64,000 bases of DNA from NCBI GenBank assembly GCA_900312665.1, contig ONZQ02000011.1, positions 1,016,459 to 1,080,458 of the forward strand. Reading direction: 5' to 3'. The notes under the pieces are model-generated. The model ran no database searches. It saw nothing but the letters and a program-made list of their open reading frames with translations, and was not told the origin of the DNA. The stretch's first letter is position 1, and each line of letters begins with the position of its first letter. The DNA is from Cephalotrichum gorgonifer. Lineage: Eukaryota; Ascomycota; Sordariomycetes; Microascales; Microascaceae. Below, piece by piece: positions 34,601-45,600 of this stretch. The translations under genes were made by a program, and so were the position numbers.

Positions 34601-36185
34601 AAGAGGGGGGGCGGGGGTCTTCAATACTCCCACAATGTCACGAGACGTCTCTCAAAAGGATCTATCTACGTTTGACTCGATCCCGTCTCTACTTCTTTCT
34701 CAATGTACGAGAGGGCAAGGTGGTGATGGCATGTGACGTCGGCTCAGCGGAGCACCGGGGCAAGGGAGCGAAGGGTGTGGATAAAGTGGATAAAGAAGAA
34801 GGAGCTCGCTGAGGGAAAGGAACTGTGGGAGAGGCCACGGCACTTCCCAGCCCACGGGATCGGTCCGTTTACGCAGGGACCAACGTAAATGCCAATCTCG
34901 AGCCCGCCGCATATATTACCGGTGCAGATGGGTGTCCCTATCATCTCGACGCCCCTTGGCCGCCTTGGTGGACGCCCCACGGCTGTGGAGAGGGGGGGGG
35001 GCAGGGAGTAACAGGTTCTAGCAAAATGGACGTCTAATCAAGGTTTACTCACCTCTCTCATGCGCCGGGTGAGAGGGGTGTAAGAATCGGTAAGAGGGTA
35101 TTAAATCTATGGAAAACCGGAGGATATATATCACGCACAGGGGTAGGAGGGAATGGATCCGAGAGTACTATGGATAAACAGGATCGAGATGCTCCTACCC
35201 GGCGCACGTGGGCGATGTTGTTTTCCCGGGACGAGAGGGGTGGGGAGTGTGCGATATCTCGGGACCGGGAGAACGGTGACGAGGGGAGGGGGGTAGGGGG
35301 GAGTTCTGGCGGCTCACAACGGGAGACGGTGAAATTGTTGGGGGTATTACCGGTGTGAGATGTCCCATATGGGATGTCGGGAGGTGAGCCGGAGGCGGGT
35401 AGCAGTGCCGCGTCCTGCCATAGACGGACTTATCGGCCGAGTTTCTCGGTGGGGGACAGGCCGTATCGCAATCCGTCGGTCTGAGGAGGGGGCCCGGGCG
35501 GGCTCCGGATTAGGGAGACCCGGGTCGGAGAGCTAGACCGGAGGTGTGCCACCCGAGGCCGGGCTGCTGGGGCGTCTGGATACGATGATTGGTCCTCGTA
35601 TCGCCTTTATACTTGGCCGGGGTTGGATAGTACGGCGGATGAGAAGAAGTGACTCATCATGCACCATAGAGGGAAATAATGAGTCAAAAGGCCTGGTAGT
35701 CTTAGCCGTGGTGTGGGGTGTCTAGAATTCATTACGGCGAACTTCTCATTTACATGCACCTCGTGGAGCTTGGCTGTGACCTAGATTAGAATAGGGGAAA
35801 ATGTGGCGTGTTAACGGCAGGCAAACCCCAGATTATTCGATGTGTTGATGCTCGGCAGTACGTCTTGCTTGCTTTGCCACTTCGCTCCAGGTTGAGTCAT
35901 CCATCTCTTGGTGAATGCTAATACGACCGAAACGAGCGCTGCATTAGTGGATGCCTGGCGCAGCGTCCGTAAATGTGGGGCAAGGAAGACACCATTGGAT
36001 GCCATCACCAAGCATCATTCATCTCCTCTAATAACACATATAATATACTCCCAGATTCACCGTGAGACGGAAGGGTTGCTTGCTCACAGAAGTCAGCATA
36101 AGCACGAAGGGAGTTGATCTCACCTCGTTCTCGTACATAGTATCTTCCTTCCTTTCGTCTATTCGAATATATACCTACACACGCA

Positions 36186-36196
36186 TATATATATTT
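36186..36196 (+). promoter_or_regulatory. TATA-like element before the CHY zinc-finger gene
   Basis: TATATATATTT lies 54-64 bases upstream of the ATG at 36250, and a second TATATA follows at about 36202-36208. The spacing would suit a TATA box with a short leader. It could also be an AT-rich simple repeat. Confidence 0.35.
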
Positions 36197-36249
36197 AGAG
36201 ATATATACTACCCAAGCTTCATCACCCATATCTCAGCTCCACCTCCATC

Positions 36250-38373
36250 ATGCCGGTTAGGCTACCTCAGGGCGGAACCTTGCCATTGAATCGCACCCAG
36301 GCCGTCGCAGAGGCCCCGGCGGCCCGCGTGGTCGCGAAGCCGGTTCCAAACTCACAGGCCGACGACCCACGCGGCTACCAGATCGCCCAGCTCCGCCGGC
36401 GGTACTCACCCAAGGAGTCCGCCCTCGATGATGGCACCACGTCGCTCCTCTTTAAGCTCAGGCCCTCGGACCCGGACTTCCCTTTCAACCTGGAATACCT
36501 GGACTGCGACTTGCGCGTTCCGGCAGGCTACCCCGGTGACGGACAACCTCCCTCTCTGCACGTGAGGGGGAGCGGCCTGCCGCGCGGATTCGCCATCAAC
36601 ATCGAGCGAGGATGGGACAGGCTCGTGGAGGAGAGGCGGGGCGCGACGCTACTGGCGCTGACGAACCTCCTGGACAAGAATCTGGAAACGATTCTCTCGG
36701 AGGAGAAGGCGGGGACGGTGAAGATGGTGGCCTTCAGGGACACGCGGCACCTGAATGCTCCGGGGCAGACCCCGGAGCAGCCCGCCCCAGCACCGCCACC
36801 GGCCGCGGCAAAGCCGAAGCCCAAGCAGCAAAAGAGGCCGGCATACGTCCGGGAACCCTCCTTCACGCGGGAGGAGATCACGGCGGCGAAGGCCAGGCGC
36901 GCGCAGGAGACACGGCAGCTGGAGGCGCGCATGGGCCGCTCGCCCCTGTACCACAAGTCCCCCGACGGCATCGTCTACACGCTCCCCCTCGAGCCGCACA
37001 GCCGCGCGAAGCTGCCGCCGGGCCTGCAGGGCGTCAAGACGATGCACCTCATCATCCCGCTGCTGTACCCGCTCCAGCAGCTGCGCATCCAGATCAACGA
37101 GGCGGACGCCGCGGACGCGGAGCCTGTGGAGGAGCTGTTCGCCCTCAAGGCGGCGGAGCAGCGGAAGATGAACCTTACGAGCCACCTGAACTACCTGGCG
37201 GTGAACCTGCACGTCTTGGCGAACATGGCGGCGTTTCACGCGAGGGTGGAGAAGAAGGAGGACGAGGAGCGGAGACGGCGGGGGGAGGGGGAGGGGGAGG
37301 CGGCGGATGTGGAGGAGAAGGCGGAGGACCTCGCGAGCGAGGCGGAGGAGTTTGTTAAGAGTCACGTACAAGTGATTCCGAGGCCGCCTGAGTGGAGCTA
37401 CGATCAGGGGTCTGACTCGGAATCGCAATCGGGATCGGGATCCGACTGGTCCCTCGATGGGGAGGATGGCGGTGGCGAGCAGTCTGGGGGAGAGCATGAG
37501 ACCACAGCGCCGCCCAGCGGCGGCGCAAAGAGCCGGGCCGCGGAAAGGGGGACGGCGATCCTGTTCCCGAACATCGAGCTCTACGGCATCGAGCTTCTGT
37601 ACTTATCTATCCTCAACCTATCCGTCAAGTGCGACCGCTGCAAGACGTCCCACGACATTACGGGTCTCAAGGATGGCGTCGAGAGGGCCGACACCTGCAC
37701 CAAGTGCGCGCACCCCTTCGCGGCATCCTTCGCGCAGGAGCCCGTGCACCAGCACTCGGCCCGTGCCGGGCTCGTCGACGTGGGCGGGTGCACCATAACC
37801 GACCTACTCCCGAGCACGTTCGTCCCCATGTGCGGCGGGTGCTCCGTCCCGGCGGCGGGGCTCTCCGCCGTGCGCGGCGACTCCGCGACCAACGTCTGCC
37901 GCGGGTGCCACGCGCGCTTCACGCTCAAGATTCCCGAGGTGAAGTTCCTCCGTGTCTCACCCGGCACGCTGGCGCCATCTGCCGGCCCTGCGCGGACGAA
38001 GACCGAGAGGCTGGGCCTCCGCGCGGGCGAGCCCCTCCCCGAGCGGGGGACGTGCGGACACTACCGCAAGTCGCACCGGTGGTTCCGGTTCTCGTGCTGC
38101 GGGCGGGTGTACCCGTGCGACAAGTGCCACGACGAGGCGGAGGGCCACGCGAACGAGTGGGCGAGCAGGATGATTTGCGGGCTCTGCAGCCGGGAGCAGA
38201 GGTACGCGGTCGAGGCTTGCGGGTTCTGCGGGAGGAGCGTGGTGGGGAGGAAGGGGCACGGGTTCTGGGAGGGGGGCAGGGGCACGAGGGACCGGACGCT
38301 GATGAGTAGGAAGGACGGGAGGAAGTATAAGCGGGTTGGGGGGAGGGAAGCGGCGGGGGTTGCTAAGGAGTGA
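36250..38373 (+). CDS. CHY-type zinc-finger protein
   Basis: One intronless frame of 707 residues. Residues ~40-190 resemble an RWD-like or ubiquitin-conjugating-type fold (FPFNLEYLDCDLRVPAGYP, LPRGFAINIERGWDRLV). A Pro/Ala/Lys linker follows at ~175-200, then a second ordered block (YTLPLEPHSRAKLPPGLQ, LIIPLLYPLQQLRIQIN), an acidic/charged coiled stretch (KKEDEERRRRGEGEGEA), and a Ser/Asp/Glu-rich linker near 385-415. Cys pairs begin at residue 461 (CDRCK, CTKC, CGGC, CRGC). The C-terminus carries the CHY zinc finger from Cys602 (CGHYRKSHRWFRFSCCGRVY, PCDKCHDEAEGH, CGLCSREQ, CGFCGRSV), all expected Cys/His visible. CHY domains occur in Hot13, which acts in mitochondrial intermembrane-space import, and in RCHY1-type ubiquitin ligases. 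This longer fungal protein lacks an obvious RING; its role is unknown. Confidence 0.92.
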   Translation: MPVRLPQGGTLPLNRTQAVAEAPAARVVAKPVPNSQADDPRGYQIAQLRRRYSPKESALDDGTTSLLFKLRPSDPDFPFNLEYLDCDLRVPAGYPGDGQPPSLHVRGSGLPRGFAINIERGWDRLVEERRGATLLALTNLLDKNLETILSEEKAGTVKMVAFRDTRHLNAPGQTPEQPAPAPPPAAAKPKPKQQKRPAYVREPSFTREEITAAKARRAQETRQLEARMGRSPLYHKSPDGIVYTLPLEPHSRAKLPPGLQGVKTMHLIIPLLYPLQQLRIQINEADAADAEPVEELFALKAAEQRKMNLTSHLNYLAVNLHVLANMAAFHARVEKKEDEERRRRGEGEGEAADVEEKAEDLASEAEEFVKSHVQVIPRPPEWSYDQGSDSESQSGSGSDWSLDGEDGGGEQSGGEHETTAPPSGGAKSRAAERGTAILFPNIELYGIELLYLSILNLSVKCDRCKTSHDITGLKDGVERADTCTKCAHPFAASFAQEPVHQHSARAGLVDVGGCTITDLLPSTFVPMCGGCSVPAAGLSAVRGDSATNVCRGCHARFTLKIPEVKFLRVSPGTLAPSAGPARTKTERLGLRAGEPLPERGTCGHYRKSHRWFRFSCCGRVYPCDKCHDEAEGHANEWASRMICGLCSREQRYAVEACGFCGRSVVGRKGHGFWEGGRGTRDRTLMSRKDGRKYKRVGGREAAGVAKE

Positions 38374-39249
38374 GCAGGGTAAGGTGAGGCGTGGGTTGGA
38401 TGAATGGCCAGATATTTTGTGTGGTAGAACCCCCTACAACTCTGCGCACTTTGTACGAAGAACCTCTTAAAAAATCCCATTACTTGCCCTCTGTATACAT
38501 CGAAGCTACGACTACCGAATCTCTTTTCATGCTTCGTCTCCCGATGATAGCTCCCGGGGCCCGGCCCCACAAACGGGTCTCCGATCCGGTCCGGTCGGGC
38601 AATGATCCCGCCCTCCCCACCCTTTCCCCCAACCGGCTAAAAGGGGAACAAAACCTTCGACTGTGGCAGGTGAGCCATCAGCCCCTCTCTCCCTCGGGCA
38701 TTCTGCAAGCGGATAAATCGCAGCAGCGTGACTACTTAGCCAGACATGAGGAATGCGGGGGGGCGAGGGGGAGGGGGCGAAAAGAAGGAGGGGGAGTGTG
38801 CATGGAAACATAACACAGCCCCTCCCTCGCGAAGGCTGAAAATAGGCGCTCAAGCGCTGAAACAAGCCCCCCCTCCCCCTTGACGTGACGGGGGATGCAT
38901 CCGGATGGGCATGGTGTCGCTTCCTAGTGGCTGTGGCAAGTGCGCGTGTCCCTGTGTGATTCGGGGGGTGGAATGGGAAAGTGTGCGAAAAGATGAGATT
39001 ACGGAGCGTGGAATGTTGGTGTGTGAAATGTGAAATGTGCTGTGAATGGGAAAGAAGAAGGGGAAAAGGGGGGGGGAGGGGAGCGCTGGTGACCTGGCTC
39101 TGGGCGCTTGGAGGGCGTGGCTTTTGTTTGGTGGAGGGAGGTGATAGGCGCGGGATGTGGGAGATGGAGATAGGGTGATTGATTGTGTGAATGAGTGAGT
39201 GTGAGTGCTCAGAAAATGAATGGGATGAGTTGAAAAAATGTCAGAAACT

Positions 39250-39300
39250 GGGAAACAGGGAAACGGAAACAGGGAAACGGAAACAGAAACGGAAACAGGG
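39250..39300. repeat. GGAAAC minisatellite-like tandem repeat
   Basis: About eight copies of an AAAC(A)GG unit, mixing GGAAAC and GGGAAACA forms, over 51 bases. Confidence 0.9.
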
Positions 39301-39624
39301 GCGTTTTGCCAGGAATGCTTTCCATGTTTTTTCTTTCTTTCGTTAACTGAAGAAACGGGCGGGATTGCTCTTTTCGAGACAGGCGGCCACGCAAAACACG
39401 GTAGAGTGAATGGTGCTCGAGTCATTTCAGTTCGGCTCTTGCCTCATCCAGAGTTCCAACTACCCGACAGAACCTCCTTCTGGAAGGGCAGTGGGACGGC
39501 AAAGCTTGTTCCCTCCCCATCACCCACTTCCACGCCCCTCTCTCCCTGTAATTGCCCAATCTCATCTTATCTCCCCCCACGCGCTCTCTTGGACAACCAG
39601 GCTCAAGAACGCGTCGCGATCGGC

Positions 39625-39643
39625 GGGGGGGGGGGGGGGGGGG
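39625..39643. repeat. 19-base G homopolymer
   Basis: The longest pure G run in the window, intergenic. Confidence 0.85.
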
Positions 39644-42600
39644 TTTCAGGTAAGACACCTTCCTCGTCCGCGCATCACAGGCGCCCGCTTGGACCTTTGC
39701 ACCGTCCGGGGGAGAAGCCGGGGAACCGTGCCTCTGGGTTCCGGGGACGATCCAGCGAAAGCAGTGGATGGGCAGGGCAGCAGCAAACAGGGCAGGCAGG
39801 GATCTTGGGGGGGGCCCTGTCGACTGGTCACGCGTCGTTCATTTTTAGAAGATCCTGGCTCCAAGCCGCGGAGGCGAGGAGTCTGGGCGGACAGCTCACT
39901 GGCTACCTGTGCGCCCGCTGTCAGCCGGTGAGTGAGACCGGGGTGATTGTGGAGTTTCTGCTGTCTGATTTCCATGTTTGCGGTATTAGCTATTATCAAG
40001 GTCCCAGAGGGAGAGGATGGGTGGGTTAGGGGTCATAGATTATGGGTTAATCTGCCCCTCTGCCTCTGCCGTTGGCCACAATTTGCCCTGGATATGGGAG
40101 ATGTTTGCTTCTTGCCCTTCCGACCCCCCAGGCGCCAATCCCTGCGTCTTGTTCACGCGGTCGCCGTTCTCCAGGCCAGCAAACCGCACTTCACCTCACC
40201 AGATGCGAAATCCTCACGCGAAACATGCCACTGCCATGTACACGTCTCTACCGACAGAGCACACCCAGGTCTGCCTCGCATCCAACGCCCAGGTAAGCGA
40301 GCACGGCACGGACTCCTTCTCCGGCGTCTGACAACTTCCATACCATGGATACCGGTCCCGTCCGTCCAGAACAAGCTTCTTGTTCTTCCACGCCCCCCTT
40401 TCGTTTTCGAGCCCACGACTAGCCAAACACCCCCTTGTTTTCCTGGAAATAAGGTCATTTCTGGAAGCTTATTGCCTGCTTTTCCAGGCCCATCGGGGGC
40501 GGCGTTAGCTTAGACCACCGGCCGGGGGAACCGCTTTCCCCGCGTCCGAGCACCGGTTCGGTGGCGTAGTTCCACGGGCGTTCTAATTGCGACGCTCGGA
40601 GGATGGAGTCGTATCCGGCATCACGGGGTGCGCGGTATATGTAAGTATGCTTGAGCTCGGCCGCGTGGGAGGGGCATGTTCAAGGGTGATCCATGCCGGT
40701 AGGGAAGCGTAATATGGGGGGCGTGGGGAGCCGGGACAGGAAAGTAAATGCGAAGGAGCGACGATATGGAAAAATGTTGTTTTTAGCTCAATCGACGGAG
40801 GATGAAGCTCCGGTTCCTTTTTTGTTTTGTTAGCAGCCAGCATATAAAGAGCAGAGTATTAATACTGAAATACGATTCTGATGAGTTGTTGTGCTCTCTT
40901 GGAGGAGGAGGCCAGGCCTTTCTCTGGTTGTCCCAACGTTCTGGGAAGGGACAACCGCTCCCTCTAGGTCGGATGCAGGTTGGTCGTCATGGTGTCAATC
41001 GTTGGACTTACACGAGGGAATGTTTCCTAGAGAGGACAATTAACCCAACTTACGAATAAACTGGTTGAGGGGCATAACCACCTGCTTCCTCTCAGACACG
41101 CCCCTGGCAACGGAGGTCAAGAGTAGTTAACCACGAGCAAGGCCTCGAGGTGCGAGCGCATCGCCGAACCGAACAAACGGTCCAGACCATTCCAAGCTTT
41201 TCATCCCGCCAGATGCACAGGCCCCGTCTCTCACGGAACGACACAAACGCTGGCTCCGGCTTATGGCGAACGCTTTGGGACGTAATGGTTGTGTGTGCGT
41301 TCATCCATGCATCATCCGTTATAAGGGGGGGTGAACGGCGTGTGTTCTACCATACGGCAGTGGTCCTTGGTTTCATCTGGCCTCCAGGGAGACTGGGACG
41401 GTCGAGCCCGTTGGCTGCCAAACTCATTGCATTCTGTGGTCGAGGTGTGTCACGGTACCAGATCTGAAGCCGACGCACGGATGGGGCCGGGGGCGGCGGA
41501 CGGACGGATGGACGGGCGGGCGGATCATGGGCAATGGATGGGTGAGACTGATGGATGGTGTAGGGGCCAAAACGCGAAGGCCAGTAACGGCAATAATTTG
41601 CAAGCCCGGCGAGTACGATTCAACCAAGAACGAACTCGTACAAAGGCGTTGGGAAAACGGATGAATGAGAATCTCCCGGGAACGGCCTCCGGCCCGTCCT
41701 CTTGCTCTATTATCTCCCCCCCCCCTTTTCCACTCACCCACCATCCACCTCCATCGGGAAACCTCTACCAAAACTCCGGCCCCGGCCCCACCGTCTTCCC
41801 AATCTTTCCCGGCTCGCCCCACACCGGTGAGCGAACGGGAGGGGTGTACACCGTATTATGGACGGATACGACCAGACCAACCCAACATCCAACCAAACAT
41901 TCGTCCCCAGTTACTTGTAGTCGGCTTACAAAACCTTACACATCATACAAATGACAGGAACCAACACAAGCGTTCCCTCCGTCCGTTGCCCGCTTCCCAT
42001 GTTTTGTTGGCGGCCGACGTCAAAAGATCCTCGTGCCATTTTTCTTTTTTGGGGGGCATCCCCGTTCCGGTGACCAGAGTATCAATATTAAATCGCCCAG
42101 GGGGGAGAAGGAGACGGAAGGGTCTGGTCTCGCTTTCTGGTTCGTACCGTTTACCCCCGGGTGAGAACGATAGTGCCACAATGGATCTGAACCCGATTTA
42201 AACGTGAGAGACGGCGTTTGTCACGGTGTGGCTCCGGTGAACCAGGACACGATCCTCCTAGTGCCGTAGAGCAAACCGTAACGAATGCGAGTCGCGGCAA
42301 GTTTCTTTTCTAATCCCGTCCTTTCCCCCCCTCTCCTCTCCCCCATCCGCATGCGGTGGGATTTACCGGCAGTCAAGGCTGATCCCTCACCCCTCACACA
42401 TCTGCCAAACCGGCGGCCGCGGGCGGGACCAGCTGATCTGAGCGGAGAGCGACATCGATGTCGACGGGTATTCCTCAGAAAGGCCAGAAATTACGGCTCC
42501 GCTGGAAGGATAAGCTTCTTTCTGGCGGGATGCATACGTCTCCTGACCGAAACCGCTGTCAAGGACTCTGTCGGCGTAGTCTCGGCCCGAATGGAAGAGG

Positions 42601-45600
42601 GGACGGGACTTCTGGAGAGTGCAGCATTAGCCATAACGCTGCATTCTTAATAATCCCTAATCCTCCCGCATAGCTATAGCTCGCAGTCTTATAGCTTCGC
42701 GTTGGCTGGCGGCGATAGCGCATCTCCCGGAAGAGGAAGGGGAAGAAAGGCGCGTAGATCCTACGGGCATGTTCCCAGCTCCTGCTCCAACCCCCCGAGT
42801 GGGCTCATGTTTTGAGGCATAATATGGTTAGGAGGCTCATCGACGTTGCTCTCGCTGCAGCATCATCACAGCGGGCCATCCTCCCCATCGGGCCGCCAAA
42901 CGAAAGTATAAACCACTCAGTCACTCGTCCTCGACAGGGCGACTGGGGGATTCGTCAGGCGACCCGGGGGCTTGGGTAGCCCCCCTCCCTTCCCCCTTCT
43001 CCCCCGCCCCGAGACCGCATTGAAACGAAATTGCGCCCCCATCAACTGCGAATCATCCGAGCTTCCCTTCCCCCGCCCGGCACGCAGGCCGCCCCGGGAG
43101 TGTCCATAGCTTTCTCGGTGACGGGGGCGGCGTTCCATATCTCTGAGGGTTTCGAACAAATGCTCCCTGCTTGAGAGGGGTACGGGGAGTCGTATACTTG
43201 TATTGATCTGGGATCAGGGGGCGAACCTTACCTAGTGTATTTCCCCTCTGTTGGCAATGTTGTTTCCTTCCCCGAAGCACACCGACTCGCCGACAAGTCC
43301 CCGTGGCCACACGGAGAGGAGAGACCGATGGGGAAGCTGCCCCGTCTCGCTACCGACGGGCAGGACCGGGGTGACTGCGAGTGCTGCGTCGGGGTAATGG
43401 GAAACGCACGTCTCACCGAGGCTGGGGAACTTAATTGGGAAATGGAAGACTCCGTGGATCCTGGCGCTGGCCTCGAGTTCTGGAGAGGCTTAGCTGAGGG
43501 AGGTGTTGGACGAGGATGCAGTCCCCGGCCTCCGCTCCCCTCCCCGGGTTTATCGTTCAGAGTGTCTTCGAGTACTCGTACTAGATAATGGCAGGACGCT
43601 CCCGAGCTAGAATGCACGCCTCCTGGCGGTATACCCGCACGTTTTAGACGGACAAGAGGTAGGCTCCGACGGTTCAGCATATCTACGGCGCATGAACGCA
43701 TCGCGGACAGGAGTAGAGTCCTCGAGACAAGGCCTAGTGGATAGAGGCAGGAGTAGCATGTCTAACCCTGCTCACTTTACTTGTAAGACGGACATTGGCA
43801 CCCGAGGATCGCAGTCTATCAAAGGCTGAGGTCCCTCCTGATAGACTGGACACTTGGCCGTCCTGCGTACAAGCAGTACCTGGCTACAGCTCCGCTCCTC
43901 CGCATTGAGCCCACCTCGACCGGTAAGAGGATGCTTAAATTGGGGTTTGGCCATTTCTACTCGTATAGATCAGCCTTGTTTCTCCGAAAAAAAAACTGGA
44001 GGGCGTGGAGGAATGTTAGTGGCGTATAGCTACCGCAGTCTCGCTTATCAGCTACTACATCGCAACCATACATTACCTCCTTAAACAGCCCAGCTCTTGC
44101 CATAAATTCACCCGAGAATACAACAGTACCCCCCTCCTTTTCCTCTTCGGAACCAACACGTATTCGAAATCCTACGCGAGGAATGGCAGCGGCTCCTTTC
44201 ACTGGCGGGATACTACTACCTGGGATATTAGGATATTACTGGTAACATGCGCCACTCTGACAATAGCACTACATCATACGAGTAGGAGTAGGGTGCGGAG
44301 TAGGGGGTAGCACACTTCATACAACCCCCCCGGAAGAAGGGTAACGTCCCAGACGTGTGGAATCGGAACGGAACACCCCCTGGATACGCCAAGTCATGCA
44401 CCCCGAACTTTCTCTCCGGGCATGTAACAGCCACTCCCCCTGCCCCCGGATTTCATCCATCCTGTCGTGAGAAACACCTCCGCCTCAATGGGATACCACA
44501 CCCGACGAACGGGGAACGACATCAGATTTCTTTTTCGCCTGGGCGCCTTCCTTAGGACTCAGGACAAACTCCCGCCGCCCTCCATCGGATACGCCGACAC
44601 TCAGAAGTCGAGCGCCGTGGAGCTACACTTGAAGCAAGAGGACACACCTCTCTGCGTGGCGCCAGATATCGGGGGTTGCTAGCAGTCAGTATACCCTACC
44701 TACTTCGTAGGGGGGGGGAAAGCGAGCCACCACCCGGACGAAAGAGACCATCTCGATCGCATCCAGGCGCCATACGCCACATCCCTCGCTCACGATGTTT
44801 CCGCGGAGGTCGGTTCTCGTTCCGGAACCTACAACTAATGCCCGAAGAACAGCCAAACGCCTCCCCTCTTGCCCTCGCTCGAACCAAAAACGTAGTCGCG
44901 ACCTCCCGCAAGACCCCGTGGTCCACGCGGAAACGCCATAGCTACCTCATACAACCCAAATAGAGTTTGTCGCTAGGGACTACTACGGATTAAGTCACGA
45001 GCGCGTGAGGGTGGCTTGGAATAGTGCCGGCTCAACTCAAGGCCCGAGGTCGGTTAATAGTATAGCCGAATCAAGGGCACCTTTCTCAGTTGCCTCCCTC
45101 CCTCCCCTACCTAAAGAAAGAGAGGCTTCTGTCGCCCCTTTAGTCGCAACCTTGCTTCACCGAGACGTCAAGCTCATTGCCACTTTCGTATCGAGCCGGG
45201 AGGGGGGTGTATGTGCCAAAGATGGCGAATGGGCCTCTTTCTTCCCCTTTCCCCAGGTTTTTGTTTGAAATGTCGGCGAATTTATTATCACTTAGAAGTT
45301 GATCTTAAGGAGCCTCCAACCACCACCCCCCTCCCTTTGGAGTAAGTCATGACGTCCATCCCGGAGCAATCTTCGGGCCAACTCGGCGAGCGACGCTGCC
45401 CTCCTCTCCTTCCCGTGGTCTCCACCTGTCAAGGTGGAGTGTGCAGCTCTGGGGAGCGTCATAGGGGGGGTAGTACCCGGCCCGACAAGAGAAATATCAT
45501 CACTGCGTTTTGGGGGGAGGCAGGTTTGCCCGCCAAGGATGCTACTCCCCACTTTCGCCGTGTCAATAGCCCCAACCTCGTGGGAGCGAAGTAAAGCCGA

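Larger units (their letters stand above)
31329..36249. other. Intergenic region, 4.9 kb, between divergent genes
   Basis: The left part is the upstream region of glycerol kinase. It contains a possible leader exon (31407-31604, minus), a G-quadruplex-type motif (31637-31657), and inverted CCAAT boxes at 31905-31909 and 31926-31930. The middle (32.1-35.8 kb) shows no gene; open frames there encode random-looking peptides. The right end is the promoter of the CHY zinc-finger gene. Confidence 0.55.

Noticed and set aside
36649..37497. 282-codon open frame on the minus strand
   Set aside because: Antisense shadow of the CHY zinc-finger gene in GC-rich coding DNA.
39238..40029. 263-codon open frame on the plus strand
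   Set aside because: Begins in the GGAAAC repeat and crosses the 19-G run; composition is driven by repeats and no domain is visible.
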